Source: Clostridiales bacterium 38-18 (GTDB lineage: Bacteria; Bacillota; Clostridia; Peptostreptococcales; Acidaminobacteraceae). Taken from it: a DNA stretch of 64,000 nucleotides. The stretch spans positions 1-64,000 of the forward strand of contig MKTL01000016.1 of the NCBI GenBank assembly GCA_001897605.1, read 5' to 3'. The number at the start of each line of letters is the position of its first letter. Position 1 is the stretch's first letter. Position numbers and translations under genes: made by a program. Shown here one piece after another: positions 27,519 to 37,095 of this stretch. Below the pieces are notes generated by a model. That model saw only the letters and a program-made list of their open reading frames with translations. It was not told the DNA's origin and searched no databases.

Positions 27519-27708
27519 AGTCGGCGATCAAATTACAACGAAAAAACCACATCCCTGTGGCAGTCATAGTTTTAAAATTATGAGAGTCGGCGTGGATTTT
27601 GTCATAAAGTGTGATCAATGTAGCAAAGAAATATGGATTCCACGTGTTAAAATAGAGAAAAGAATCAAAGATATCTATAGAAATGGCGTTAAAATACCAA
27701 AAGAATAA
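27502..27708 (+). CDS. DUF951 family small zinc-ribbon-like protein
   Basis: 68 residues. Seen: KLEVGDQITTKKPHPCGSH, then VIKCDQCSKEIWIPRVK. This gives three cysteines and a histidine, with the Lys-Lys-Pro-His-Pro-Cys motif typical of DUF951, a small conserved Firmicute protein of unknown function usually encoded near rpsF or yyaF. ATG 27502 is six bases past GGGAGG; a TTG at 27484 is less likely. It overlaps the DUF3343 gene end. Confidence 0.85.
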   Translation: MPLKLEVGDQITTKKPHPCGSHSFKIMRVGVDFVIKCDQCSKEIWIPRVKIEKRIKDIYRNGVKIPKE

Positions 27709-27716
27709 AAAAAAAC

Positions 27717-27745
27717 TTGCCATGTGTATAGGTCGATGATATAAT
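27717..27745 (+). promoter_or_regulatory. Sigma-A promoter of rpsF-ssb-rpsR
   Basis: TTGCCA (27717-27722), a 17-base spacer, and a perfect TATAAT (27740-27745). It lies just after the DUF951 stop and about 80 bases before rpsF. Confidence 0.85.
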
Positions 27746-27754
27746 TCTAATGTT

Positions 27755-27812
27755 GTAAGTGCGGCAATGCCGCTACTTCTCTGCCCTTTTTTAAGGGCCA
27801 TTATGTCCATAG
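27755..27812 (+). promoter_or_regulatory. rpsF leader, possible S6:S18-binding RNA element
   Basis: The leader holds two stems: GCGGC-AAT-GCCGC (27761-27773) and TGCCCTT/AAGGGCC (about 27782-27799), ending before the GGGAGG of rpsF. A structured leader bound by the S6:S18 complex is known before rpsF in many Firmicutes and would give feedback control. The match was judged by position and stems only. Confidence 0.4.
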
Positions 27813-27824
27813 GGAGGTGTAAAG

Positions 27825-28112
27825 ATGAGAAATTACGAGACTATTTTTATTTTAAAACCATCACTCGAAGAAGAAAAAAGAATTGAAGCAATCGAGAAAT
27901 TCAAAGCGATTATCGCTGCGGATGGCGAAATAGAAAAAGTGGAAGAATGGGGTAACAGAAAATTAGCTTATGAAATCGAAAAGATTAGAGAAGGATACTA
28001 TGTGTTAGTAAACTTTAAGGCTAATTCTACTCTTCCAAAAGAGCTTGAAAGAAATTTCAAGATTTCTGATGACGTAATTCGTTATATCGTCGTTAATTTA
28101 GAAGACAAATAA
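27825..28112 (+). CDS. rpsF: 30S ribosomal protein S6
   Basis: 95 residues, full length. Opening MRNYETIFILKPSLEEE, central WGNRKLAYEIEKIREGYYVL and the C-terminal strand RYIVVNLEDK are standard S6. It pairs with S18 on the platform of the small subunit. First gene of the rpsF-ssb-rpsR unit, conserved in almost all bacteria. Start behind GGGAGGTG. Confidence 0.97.
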   Translation: MRNYETIFILKPSLEEEKRIEAIEKFKAIIAADGEIEKVEEWGNRKLAYEIEKIREGYYVLVNFKANSTLPKELERNFKISDDVIRYIVVNLEDK

Positions 28113-28132
28113 TTGAAAATGGGGGCTCCTTA

Positions 28133-28576
28133 ATGAATAATGTTGTTTTAATCGGACGTTTGGCAAGAGACCCAGAACTCAGATTTGTTCCCGGCAGCGG
28201 GATGGCAGTAGCCAACTTTACGATGGCGATCGATAAAGGATTGACACGTGAGAAAAAGCAGGAATTTGAAAGCCAAGGCAAACCGACAGCAGATTTCATA
28301 AGAATCGTTGTTTGGGGAAAACAGGCTGAAAACTGCTCACAATATTTAGCAAAAGGCAAACTCGTGGCTATACAAGGTTCTATTCAAACCAGCAGCTATA
28401 AGTCGAATACAGGAGAGGTCAGATACACGACCGAAGTACTTGCCAACCGAGTCGAATTCCTCGAATGGGGAGAAAAGTCACAGTCATCAACGTCAAAAGG
28501 CGATGATTTCAGCTTTGGTGCTGGAAGCTTTGAAGATTTTCAATCCATTGAAGATGATGATGATGTTCCATTCTAG
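28133..28576 (+). CDS. ssb: Single-stranded DNA-binding protein
   Basis: 147 residues. OB-fold (about 1-105) with [17 protein letters not shown], the [13 protein letters not shown] core and VEFLEWG, then a glycine/serine-rich linker and the acidic tip DDDVPF that recruits partners such as PriA and RecQ. It coats single-stranded DNA in replication and repair. Located 20 bases after rpsF behind GGGGGCTC, a modest site, so coupling is likely. Confidence 0.97.
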   Translation: MNNVVLIGRLARDPELRFVPGSGMAVANFTMAIDKGLTREKKQEFESQGKPTADFIRIVVWGKQAENCSQYLAKGKLVAIQGSIQTSSYKSNTGEVRYTTEVLANRVEFLEWGEKSQSSTSKGDDFSFGAGSFEDFQSIEDDDDVPF

Positions 28577-28593
28577 AAAAGGAGGGAAAACTA

Positions 28594-28815
28594 ATGGTTA
28601 AAAGACGTAGAAAGAGAAAAGGTTGTTCTTTCTGTCAAGATAAAGTAGAGTCTATCGATTACAAAGACACTAAGAAACTTCAAAAGTATCTTACTGAAAG
28701 AGGCAAAATTTTGCCTAGAAGAGTAACTGGTACTTGTGCTAAGCACCAAAGAATGGTTACTAGCGCAGTTAAAAGATCTAGAATTATCGCTCTTTTACCT
28801 TTCGTTAACGATTAA
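28594..28815 (+). CDS. rpsR: 30S ribosomal protein S18
   Basis: 73 residues. Basic N-terminus [46 protein letters not shown] and the hydrophobic end IALLPFV are typical. The cysteines (CSFC, C and H later) make this the zinc-binding form rather than a zinc-free paralogue. Follows ssb by 17 bases with AGGAGG and ends the unit. Confidence 0.97.
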   Translation: MVKRRRKRKGCSFCQDKVESIDYKDTKKLQKYLTERGKILPRRVTGTCAKHQRMVTSAVKRSRIIALLPFVND

Positions 28816-28840
28816 GTTTCGAAAGCAAAAGTATAAAATT

Positions 28841-28872
28841 AACGCTGTCCGATGGGCAGCGTTTGTTTTTTA
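28841..28872 (+). terminator. Intrinsic terminator of rpsF-ssb-rpsR
   Basis: AACGCTG-T-CC pairs with GG-G-CAGCGTT around a GAT loop, then TTGTTTTTT. Confidence 0.88.
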
Positions 28873-28933
28873 GTGTATAATCAATAGAGGTAAGACGAAA
28901 TGACTATTTTCCAGAACGTGGAGGTTTTTCACA

Positions 28934-29905
28934 TTGAATAAGACAAGACAAATAACTGAAGCGGGATTATTTGCAGCTTTGATTGCAATTATGATTGTTG
29001 GGGCATATTATGTGCCTATCATTGGAGGCGTACTCGCCTTTTTATTACCAGTACCTGTTATCGTTCTGACTATGAAAAATAAGCCTTTGTATGTATTTGT
29101 CGCAGGTGTGATCGCAAGTTTGATCTCCGGGGCAATCATATCAATCATCAATGGATTGACCCTAGGTGGACTTGCTTTGATCATTGGACTTCCAATGGGG
29201 CTAGCTATAAAGAATAGAAAATCTAACTTAATGACGCTTTTTATCGGTACTGTTTCAGCAGCAATAGGATTATTTATAATCTTTACATTGCTTGAATTTG
29301 TATTTGGCGTTTCTTTTATAAGTGTTATTGAAGATAGCTTTAGAGTATCGATGGATCTACAAGCCAGTATTGGTACAGCAGCAAGTGATCTTGACGTAGA
29401 TAAAACTGCAACATTAGATGAACTTCAAAAGGCAATGGATCAAGTGCTTTATATCACACAGCTAGTTATGCCTGCAATGATGATTGCGATGGCTATGCTG
29501 TATTCAGCAATAAATTTATTGTTTTCGCATCAAGTATTAAAGAGAATGAAAATTGATCATATACCACTTGGCACTTTTGATACGTTTAGATATCCTAAGC
29601 ATCTTGCTTACGGTAGTATGGGAATGCTATTACTAGCTTACATCATCAGTTATTTAGGCTATGTGGATTCGGTGCTTCTTATGTCCAATTTAAAGTATCT
29701 GTTTGTCACGGTCTTTTCAGTTCAAGGCTATGCATTATTTTACGCTTTCTTTAAGAAAAGAACCGGAAAATCAATGTCCATCATTTTACTTGTATTACTG
29801 ACATTGTTTGGATTTACTCAGTTACTTGTATTCCTTGCATTCCTTGGTTTCTTTGATGTTATGATGGATTTAAGACGCCTTGATATTAAAATAAAAAAAG
29901 ATTAA
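28934..29905 (+). CDS. yybS: YybS-like DUF2232 membrane protein
   Basis: 323 residues, about eight membrane helices (clear ones near 8-30, 40-60, 65-88, 97-122, 170-192, 222-245, 255-275, 290-312). The opening TEAGLFAALIAIMIVGAYYVPIIG with the inter-helix proline resembles the ECF-transporter-like YybS family. In Bacillus, yybS also precedes yybT (gdpP) and rplI, the order seen here. Function is not established. Start is TTG 28934, behind GTGGAGG, with no better ATG near. Confidence 0.8.
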   Translation: MNKTRQITEAGLFAALIAIMIVGAYYVPIIGGVLAFLLPVPVIVLTMKNKPLYVFVAGVIASLISGAIISIINGLTLGGLALIIGLPMGLAIKNRKSNLMTLFIGTVSAAIGLFIIFTLLEFVFGVSFISVIEDSFRVSMDLQASIGTAASDLDVDKTATLDELQKAMDQVLYITQLVMPAMMIAMAMLYSAINLLFSHQVLKRMKIDHIPLGTFDTFRYPKHLAYGSMGMLLLAYIISYLGYVDSVLLMSNLKYLFVTVFSVQGYALFYAFFKKRTGKSMSIILLVLLTLFGFTQLLVFLAFLGFFDVMMDLRRLDIKIKKD

Positions 29906-29935
29906 GTAGACGTTATCGATAGAAAGGGATATTTT

Positions 29936-31927
29936 ATGGGAAACAATAAAATGAGCAATCCATTTAAAGAAACGGTCAACTTATATTTAGTTGTTATAGC
30001 ATTGCTTGTAATCGGACTTGCATTTTATAATCCTTTACTAGGTATTATAGGGGCATTTATTTTGATTAGTCTCATCATATACAATTGGCTTTCTGATCGA
30101 AATAAATCGAGAAAGTGGCGAAAGTATGTTGAGGCATTATCCACAAATATCGATAATGCAGCTAGGTATGCAGTGTTTAATTTACCTGTACCACTGGTTG
30201 TCATCGATATAGATGGTAAGATCAATTGGTACAACTCAAAGTTTACAGATATGGTTTCTGAAAAAAGTGTCATGGGTAAAGGGATCGTCAATTTAATTCC
30301 TGCGCTTAATTTAGAAGCATTTAAGCTTTCTGAAAATCAAGAAGCGGTTCGAATTGGAGATCGTACTTATGATGTCTATGCCAATATGGTTAACCTTGAG
30401 GATGACAATCCTCAAAACCTTGTGATTATGCTGTATTGGTTTGATGTGACGCCACTTACAGATCTTCAAATGCGATATGAGGAAGAAAAACCCGTTTTGG
30501 CTTTGATAAATGTCGATAACTTTGAAGACGTTATGAATGAGACAAAAGAGGAGAAAATTCCATTTCTTACTTCTGAAATTGAAAAACGCGTTAATCTTTG
30601 GGCAACTCGCATGAATGGGATGATAAAACGTTATCAAAAGGACAAATATATCGTTATCTTTGAAGCAAAGTACTTAGAAAACCTTGAAGCTAAGAAATTT
30701 GCAATATTAGATGATGTAAGAGAAATAGATGTTGGTAATAAAATTCCTGCGACACTGAGTATCGGTATTGGCTATAATGGCAATACGCCAGCGCTTATTG
30801 AAGAAGACGCATATGCTTGTTTGGAGCTCGCTTTAGGTAGAGGCGGGGATCAAGCGGTTATCAGAAGAAACAATACATTTGAGTTTTATGGCGGAAAGAC
30901 AAAGGCAGTTGAAAAGAGAAACCGTGTAAAAGCAAGGGTTATCGCTCATGGATTTCAAACGCTTATCGACGAAAGTTCGAAGGTCATCGTTATGGGGCAC
31001 AAATCGCCAGACATGGATTCGTTTGGTGCTGCAATAGGCATCTACAGAAGTGTTATCAATCGTGGAAAAGAAGCTGCCATCGTTTTAAATGAAATCAATG
31101 AAGGCATTGAAACGGTTTATGGCACAGTTAAGGATAAAGACATCTATCAGTTTGTAGATTCGCTGCAAGCGCTTGAAATGCAGGATGAGAAAACACTTGT
31201 CGTCGTGGTAGATACACATAAACCAAGCTTGACCGAATGCCCTGATCTGATAGAATCCGCAACAAGAGTGGTCCTTATCGATCATCACCGTAGAAGTACG
31301 GAGTTTATTGATAAAGCGGTTTTAAAATACATGGAGCCTTATGCTTCTAGTACTTCGGAACTGGTAACAGAGATTCTTCAGTATATGGAGAATAAGCCGA
31401 GAATTGAAAGAGAAGAAGCAGATGCACTCCTTGCGGGTATAACTGTGGATACAAAGAATTTCTCGCTTAAAACAGGGGTAAGAACGTTTGATGCGGCAGC
31501 TTATCTTAGAAGACAAGGTGCAGATACCATTCGTGTCAGACAACTGTTTCAGGACGATCTCGAGACTTTTATCGAAAAGGCCTCTATTGTGAGAACGGCA
31601 ATACGCCATAGAGAAAGCATCGCTATATCAAGTTCAGATGTTCAAAGTGATAGTATTCAACTGATTGCTGCACAGGCTGCAGACGATCTGTTAGATATAA
31701 AAGGTATTAATGCATCCTTTGTCATTGCACAAAAGTTAGATGGTACAGTTTTTATTTCTGGACGCTCTTTAGGAGATGTTAACGTTCAAATCATCTTAGA
31801 AAAACTAGGTGGAGGCGGTCATCTCGAGGTTGCAGGCGCACAGTTTAAGGATGCAAATATCGAAGAAGTAAAACAAAAACTTATTGAAAGTATCGATCAA
31901 TATTATGAGGAAGGGGCATCGAAATGA
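29936..31927 (+). CDS. gdpP: Cyclic-di-AMP phosphodiesterase GdpP
   Basis: 663 residues. Hydrolyses cyclic-di-AMP to pApA at the membrane, affecting potassium balance and cell-wall stress. Layout: two N-terminal helices (about 15-50), a PAS domain (about 80-150), a degenerate GGDEF (about 170-300), and DHH/DHHA1 (about 335-660). Metal and catalytic motifs are intact: [30 protein letters not shown] and [11 protein letters not shown]. It starts 30 bases after yybS and ends over rplI (ATGA overlap). Length is normal for the family. Confidence 0.95.
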   Translation: MGNNKMSNPFKETVNLYLVVIALLVIGLAFYNPLLGIIGAFILISLIIYNWLSDRNKSRKWRKYVEALSTNIDNAARYAVFNLPVPLVVIDIDGKINWYNSKFTDMVSEKSVMGKGIVNLIPALNLEAFKLSENQEAVRIGDRTYDVYANMVNLEDDNPQNLVIMLYWFDVTPLTDLQMRYEEEKPVLALINVDNFEDVMNETKEEKIPFLTSEIEKRVNLWATRMNGMIKRYQKDKYIVIFEAKYLENLEAKKFAILDDVREIDVGNKIPATLSIGIGYNGNTPALIEEDAYACLELALGRGGDQAVIRRNNTFEFYGGKTKAVEKRNRVKARVIAHGFQTLIDESSKVIVMGHKSPDMDSFGAAIGIYRSVINRGKEAAIVLNEINEGIETVYGTVKDKDIYQFVDSLQALEMQDEKTLVVVVDTHKPSLTECPDLIESATRVVLIDHHRRSTEFIDKAVLKYMEPYASSTSELVTEILQYMENKPRIEREEADALLAGITVDTKNFSLKTGVRTFDAAAYLRRQGADTIRVRQLFQDDLETFIEKASIVRTAIRHRESIAISSSDVQSDSIQLIAAQAADDLLDIKGINASFVIAQKLDGTVFISGRSLGDVNVQIILEKLGGGGHLEVAGAQFKDANIEEVKQKLIESIDQYYEEGASK

Positions 31928-32370
31928 AAGTCATACTCTTAAAAGACATAAAGGGCACTGGAAAAAAAGGTGAGATTATTAACGCAAGTGATGGACATGC
32001 TAGAAACTACCTTATTCCTAGAGGGCTTGCAAAGGAAGCAACTGACGGAAGTGTTAGACAATTAGAGCACCAAAACGCTGCGAAAGAAAAACGTGCACAA
32101 GAAGAGTTAGATGAAGCAAAGGCACTTGCAGAAAAAATCAATACCTTCGAAATTACGTTTAAAACCAAAGCAGGAGAAGGTGGTAGATTATTTGGTTCTA
32201 TTACCAATAAAGACGTTGCAGAAATGATTAAGAAGAAATACAGTCTAGATATCGACAAGAAGAAAATCGTTATGGATCAGCCGATTCGTACCTTAGGAAC
32301 GACGAAGGTTACCATTAAGGTCTATCCAAAGGTTTCAGCTGAGTTGAAAGTTCAAGTGATTGAGGAGTAA
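31924..32370 (+). CDS. rplI: 50S ribosomal protein L9
   Basis: 148 residues. N-terminal domain [18 protein letters not shown]...[13 protein letters not shown], long connecting helix (about 40-75), and C-terminal domain with [16 protein letters not shown]. The ATG overlaps the gdpP stop by four bases, so translation is coupled. It binds 23S rRNA near the L1 stalk. Confidence 0.97.
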   Translation: MKVILLKDIKGTGKKGEIINASDGHARNYLIPRGLAKEATDGSVRQLEHQNAAKEKRAQEELDEAKALAEKINTFEITFKTKAGEGGRLFGSITNKDVAEMIKKKYSLDIDKKKIVMDQPIRTLGTTKVTIKVYPKVSAELKVQVIEE

Positions 32371-32553
32371 ACCACTTCATGAGAATTACATTAAAAATTG
32401 AGGTTATTTATGACCTATTTTTAACGTATTTTTCTGAAATATAAACAAATCTTAAAGCAAAAATGCTTAAAAATAGGGTATCATTTGATTAGACAGCAAG
32501 GAACGACAGAAGCAACTGGGAAATGACGTAAGCAACATGGATATGACATCAAT

Positions 32554-32584
32554 AATAAGAAGATCGAGAGATCTTCTTATTTTG
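32554..32584 (+). terminator. Strong intrinsic terminator after rplI
   Basis: Perfect 12-base stem AATAAGAAGATC/GATCTTCTTATT with a GAGA tetraloop, then TTG. It sits about 180 bases past rplI and 40 bases before the moxR start. The long distance from rplI leaves room for an untranslated transcript in between. Confidence 0.85.
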
Positions 32585-32624
32585 TAGGTGGAATTATCAG
32601 AAAAATCAGACAAAGGGGTGTAAT

Positions 32625-33542
32625 ATGATAGAATCCATCAAAAATGAAATTAGAAAAACACTTGTTGGAAAGGATACAGCGATTGAGAGCATATTAATTG
32701 CAATGCTTTCAGGAGGACATGTTCTTATCGAGGATCTACCGGGGCTGGGAAAAACGACGCTTGCCAAAGCATTCTCTGCAGCTATGGATTCGGAATTTAG
32801 AAGAATTCAGTTTACGCCGGATTTAATGCCATCAGATTTAATTGGCATATCAATATTCTCTAAAGAGAAAGAACAATTTGTTTTTCATCCGGGTCCAATT
32901 TTCACAAATGTGCTTTTGGCGGATGAGATAAATAGAACCTCTCCCAAAACGCAATCCAGCTTGTTAGAGGCAATGGAAGAGTTTCAAGTAACCGTTGATG
33001 GACAGTCCATTAAGCTTGAAGCGCCATTTATCGTCATTGCTACAGAAAATCCGATTGAGCTTCAGGGGACTTTTCCTCTTCCAGAGGCACAGCTGGATCG
33101 ATTTATGATGCGAATTTCACTTGGCTATCCAACCGTTGATGAAGAGGTCGATATCCTAAGTCTAAAGGAGAAAAGTGCAGAGATTAAGCCAGTTATAACA
33201 AAGGAAAGCTTTCAAAGTGCAGTTAGCGACATAGAAAAAATATACGTAGATCCCGCACTTAAAAGCTATGTAGTTAAGCTTGTAAAGGCGACGCGTGAGC
33301 ATCATTTGATAAAGCTAGGCGGAAGCCCTAGAGCATCGGTACATTTATTTAAGGGCGCTAAGGCTAAGGCATACTTAGAGGGAAGAGAATTTGTGATCGC
33401 ATCCGATATTTCGGACATTTATGAGTCGATTATTGGGCATAGGCTGATTCTAAAGAGTGAAGCCATTCATAGAGGCTCAGGTCTTAAGGGGCTTCTACAA
33501 GAAATAGTAGATTCAGTTGAAGTACCTAAAGTGGTACGTTAG
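32625..33542 (+). CDS. MoxR family AAA+ ATPase
   Basis: 305 residues. A chaperone-like AAA+ ATPase that activates metal or envelope proteins through a DUF58 partner. Walker A LPGLGKTTLAKA (about 39-50), Walker B VLLADEINRTSPKTQSSLLEAM (about 103-124), sensor ATENPIELQGTFPLPEAQLDRF and an arginine-finger region are all present. Starts behind AAAGGGGTG. The MoxR-DUF58-transglutaminase operon is common in bacteria and appears here inserted between rplI and dnaB, which are neighbours in Bacillus. Confidence 0.92.
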   Translation: MIESIKNEIRKTLVGKDTAIESILIAMLSGGHVLIEDLPGLGKTTLAKAFSAAMDSEFRRIQFTPDLMPSDLIGISIFSKEKEQFVFHPGPIFTNVLLADEINRTSPKTQSSLLEAMEEFQVTVDGQSIKLEAPFIVIATENPIELQGTFPLPEAQLDRFMMRISLGYPTVDEEVDILSLKEKSAEIKPVITKESFQSAVSDIEKIYVDPALKSYVVKLVKATREHHLIKLGGSPRASVHLFKGAKAKAYLEGREFVIASDISDIYESIIGHRLILKSEAIHRGSGLKGLLQEIVDSVEVPKVVR

Positions 33543-33550
33543 GGGGATTT

Positions 33551-34717
33551 ATGACGAAGGGATTTCGTCGATTTCTGTATGTCTTAATGGCCTTTCTTTT
33601 AGTCGTATCGGTTATATCAGGGGGAAAAACACTTTATTATTTATGGTTGCTGACATTTTTAATCTGGCTAAGCATGGTCCTCATGCTCAGGCATAATGAA
33701 CGTAACCTATATATTCTTTATTATACAAGTGATAACGTCGTTTCTTCTGGGGATGCAGTGAACATCGATTATAAACTGTCAAATACGAGCATCGTGCCAA
33801 TTCTTCATGCAGTGATCGAATTTAAACTCGATAAAAAAATGGATACGGACTCAAGCTTAAAGGAGATCGCCTATTTTAAGAATTTTGATCGCATTAATTT
33901 TTCCAAGGACATTATCTGCAAGTATAGAGGGTATTACAAGCTTGGAAAGGTTAAGGTTGATCTTTATGATCCTTTAATGATCGGAAAAAGAACCATTGAT
34001 TTTAACAAGGAAGTGGATATAACCGTTTATCCTAAGGTGATGCCAATTAAAGAACGCGTCCTTCAGTCGATGGACTTTTTTGGGACGCTTAAATCCAACC
34101 GACAGACACTAGAGGATCGCACAAATCTTGTGAATATTAGACCCTATCAGCCAGGTGACCAGCTAAAAAACATCCATTGGAAAATCAGTGCAAGAAAGGA
34201 TGATTTACACACAAAGGAGTTTGAGCAAACTGTGAGCACAAAACTGGTTGTTTTGCTAAATGGTCAATATTCTGAAGGTCTAAATCTTTTAGAGGAAGAA
34301 GAGATGGTCTCATTTGTAGCCTCACTTTCTAAACGTTTTTTGGATGATGAAATCAATATGAAGGTTGTCGTCAACAATCATGCTGGCCTGATTTTAGAAG
34401 GGAACACAGGTAGTGATTTTCACAATTTTTTAGAGGCCCTAACTTCTTTTGAAAGTGATTCGGAGTTTTCATTTGCTAGCTTTGTCAATCGTTATATGAA
34501 CGTTGACATGGTAAAATCTGGACAAGAGATTGTCCTAGTAAGTCAAACTCTAAGCCAATCCTTTTTCGAAGCATTGGCTCAAAATCATCAGAGATTAACC
34601 GTATTTACGTTTTCACCAAAAACACTGGAAGAAAAAGAGCTTTACGCAAAATATCAAAGTCGTCTCCTGAGATTACACTATATTGATCGAATAATGGACG
34701 TGACCTATGGACAATAA
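33551..34717 (+). CDS. DUF58 domain protein
   Basis: 388 residues. Two N-terminal helices (about 7-27 and 29-47), an Ig-like region, and the DUF58 core (about 200-260) with RPYQPGDQLKNIHWKISARKDD, the family fingerprint, inside a von Willebrand-type fold. Works with MoxR ATPases; the molecular target is unknown. It starts nine bases after moxR behind AGGGGG and overlaps the transglutaminase gene by 11 bases. Confidence 0.88.
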   Translation: MTKGFRRFLYVLMAFLLVVSVISGGKTLYYLWLLTFLIWLSMVLMLRHNERNLYILYYTSDNVVSSGDAVNIDYKLSNTSIVPILHAVIEFKLDKKMDTDSSLKEIAYFKNFDRINFSKDIICKYRGYYKLGKVKVDLYDPLMIGKRTIDFNKEVDITVYPKVMPIKERVLQSMDFFGTLKSNRQTLEDRTNLVNIRPYQPGDQLKNIHWKISARKDDLHTKEFEQTVSTKLVVLLNGQYSEGLNLLEEEEMVSFVASLSKRFLDDEINMKVVVNNHAGLILEGNTGSDFHNFLEALTSFESDSEFSFASFVNRYMNVDMVKSGQEIVLVSQTLSQSFFEALAQNHQRLTVFTFSPKTLEEKELYAKYQSRLLRLHYIDRIMDVTYGQ

Positions 34718-37055
34718 AATTAAACTTACAAAATGGGCTACAGGCTACGTCATTTTACTTGCTGTACTTTTTACAGTTAATTATTTTATCAAGCTAACTG
34801 TAGATGGCGCGTTATACTTTAGCGTCTCGATAATGGTGTACTTCGGTTTTTATGCCTTGTATAGGTATAAAAAGGTCACCTATAAATTGGTATTGATATT
34901 AGTCGCTTTATTGATGTGTCTCTATGCAGCCGATGCCATTTTAACCTACATGAATCGTCAAGAGCTAGTCGTTGAAGAAACCCTGACGCCAGTCAACGAC
35001 GGTGAGCGTGTCGCGATAAGACATGATATAAAATGGGTGAGAGATCTTAGAGATCACTTGGATTATAAAATGCTAGTACCGTTTGGGAAATGGTTTATAG
35101 ATGAAAAGATCAATAATGTCCCCTCTCATTTAGAAACATCAAAGCAAAGGCGCTATGAGTTGTACCTGCTGATTATTTTGGTGCTGGTGATCACGGTTCT
35201 TATTTTTCTAATCTATCGCTATCGCTGGCTTAAGCCAATATTGGTTATACCAATTCTATTTTATGTCTGGTTTTGGTATCAATTTGTAGACCTTCCGTGG
35301 CTTTACAGTGCCCTTTATTTTGCGGGTGCGGTGGCTTATTTCGTTATGGATCATCATGATAAGCTCATCAAAGCACATCCAGGCTTTAATACCGCCTATT
35401 ATCCAGCGAAAAGTCTTATGATTACCAGCTTGGTTTTAGGACTGGTGATTGTACTTGTGGCTGGAGTGGTTTCTGCTGCTTTTCCAATTAATCAGGTAAA
35501 TTTTCTGGTAGACCTTGTAACACCAAATCTTTGGGGGGCTAGGAGCGGGTATGAGGGGTCTAAGCTTCAAATGTACTCACTTAAGGAAACCGCATTTCAA
35601 GGAAACGGCGATATATTAGGAGGACCTTTAGGTGAGATCAATAGTGTCGATCCTTTATTTTGGGTAAAATTTGATAAGCCGATTACTCAAGCAGTCTATT
35701 TGAAATCGACTATAAAAGACAACTATGACGGTTTAAAATGGAACAATAATGGCATAACGTATAAAACGAATTACAAATATTATCTTTCGAATAAGGACAA
35801 CATAGACCTTCTGACGAGTGGCAATTATGATGGCATATCTGGATCAATTAAAATAAACAGAAAGCTGACGAAGACCGTTACGCTCTTTACGCCTATGGGT
35901 CTTTATAAGACGAGCTTGGGCAACAATAAGGTCTATGCATCAGCGGAAAATGAGGCTTTTTATAAAACCGGTGCTTTTGTTAAGTACCTTAAGACGTATG
36001 ACTTTTTTTCTACTCGAAGAGATTTTTTACTTTCACCTGAGGTAGATTATCTACAGGTTTCAAACCGAGTTGAGCCTAGAACCATTGAGCTTGCGAAACA
36101 AATTGGGGCCTTCGGTGAAACGGATTATGAAAAAATGTTAATGCTGACGCAATTTTTATCGCAGAATTACACCTATAGCCTGACGCCAGTCAGCAACCGA
36201 GAGCGTCGTGATTTCGTTTCCAGCTTTTTATTTGATACCAAAAAGGGCTATTGTACTTATTTTGCATCTGCGCTTGTGGTCATGGCGAGGATTAACGGCA
36301 TTCCTGCGCGTTATGTAGAAGGCTTTAGAGTAGACCCAGATGAGGTCGATCCTGATGGTGATTACTCCAAGGTGACTGAAAAGGATGCACATGCATGGGC
36401 TGAAGTTTATATCGAGGGATATGGTTGGATGATTTTTGAAAGTACGCCTATCTACTCGGAAGCTGAAGGTGAAGCACTTGCACCTACACTTGAGGAGCTA
36501 ATTCAAAAAGAGGAAACAACTGTGGGTGATGGTAGTACAGGCAATATGCCAACCACTGAGGCGCCAATTGATTTGGAAGATTTACTGTCTGAAAACGATG
36601 GTGGAAGAGGCGACTTTAATTCACCAGTGGACACTGAGGTGCTTTCAAAATCCTCTATATGGACAAAGTGGATGGTTATCGGTGTTCTATTTTTTGTTTT
36701 GTTAGCATTAATCTATATAAGATTGCCATTCAGATTTTTAAATAGAAAAAATACGCATGCCTTTGCGATAAGGATGATCTATGTACTGGCTTACTTACTT
36801 GCTGAATCAAAGGATTATCCACTTCATGAGCCTGAATACGTCTTTAAGCGAGCAGATTATCCTAAGGGTGAGGTTAATTTATGGCTTAAAATGCTCTATA
36901 GTAAGCCAGAGCTGGTGACAGAGGAGCAGATTATGAAAGCCATTGATCAAGCCCTAGCGCACTACAAGGATGTGGCAATGAACTACCGTCTACGTAAGGG
37001 AAAACTGAAATATCTTAAATTTAGGTATTTTGACATAGTAAAATTCATTCCTTAA
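34707..37055 (+). CDS. Membrane protein with transglutaminase-like domain (TgpA type)
   Basis: 782 residues. About seven N-terminal helices (up to residue 265), an extracytoplasmic part with a transglutaminase-like domain (about 500-590), a single helix (about 648-668) and a cytoplasmic tail. The catalytic triad is visible: Cys in KKGYCTYFASALVVMAR, His in DAHAWAEVY and Asp/Glu in GWMIFESTP. Such proteins act on the outer membrane face, possibly as peptidases or crosslinkers of envelope proteins. It closes the MoxR-DUF58 operon. Substrate unknown. Confidence 0.88.
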   Translation: MDNKIKLTKWATGYVILLAVLFTVNYFIKLTVDGALYFSVSIMVYFGFYALYRYKKVTYKLVLILVALLMCLYAADAILTYMNRQELVVEETLTPVNDGERVAIRHDIKWVRDLRDHLDYKMLVPFGKWFIDEKINNVPSHLETSKQRRYELYLLIILVLVITVLIFLIYRYRWLKPILVIPILFYVWFWYQFVDLPWLYSALYFAGAVAYFVMDHHDKLIKAHPGFNTAYYPAKSLMITSLVLGLVIVLVAGVVSAAFPINQVNFLVDLVTPNLWGARSGYEGSKLQMYSLKETAFQGNGDILGGPLGEINSVDPLFWVKFDKPITQAVYLKSTIKDNYDGLKWNNNGITYKTNYKYYLSNKDNIDLLTSGNYDGISGSIKINRKLTKTVTLFTPMGLYKTSLGNNKVYASAENEAFYKTGAFVKYLKTYDFFSTRRDFLLSPEVDYLQVSNRVEPRTIELAKQIGAFGETDYEKMLMLTQFLSQNYTYSLTPVSNRERRDFVSSFLFDTKKGYCTYFASALVVMARINGIPARYVEGFRVDPDEVDPDGDYSKVTEKDAHAWAEVYIEGYGWMIFESTPIYSEAEGEALAPTLEELIQKEETTVGDGSTGNMPTTEAPIDLEDLLSENDGGRGDFNSPVDTEVLSKSSIWTKWMVIGVLFFVLLALIYIRLPFRFLNRKNTHAFAIRMIYVLAYLLAESKDYPLHEPEYVFKRADYPKGEVNLWLKMLYSKPELVTEEQIMKAIDQALAHYKDVAMNYRLRKGKLKYLKFRYFDIVKFIP

Positions 37056-37095
37056 CTGTGTTATAATAAGAAAAAAATGCACTAGGAGTATTGCC

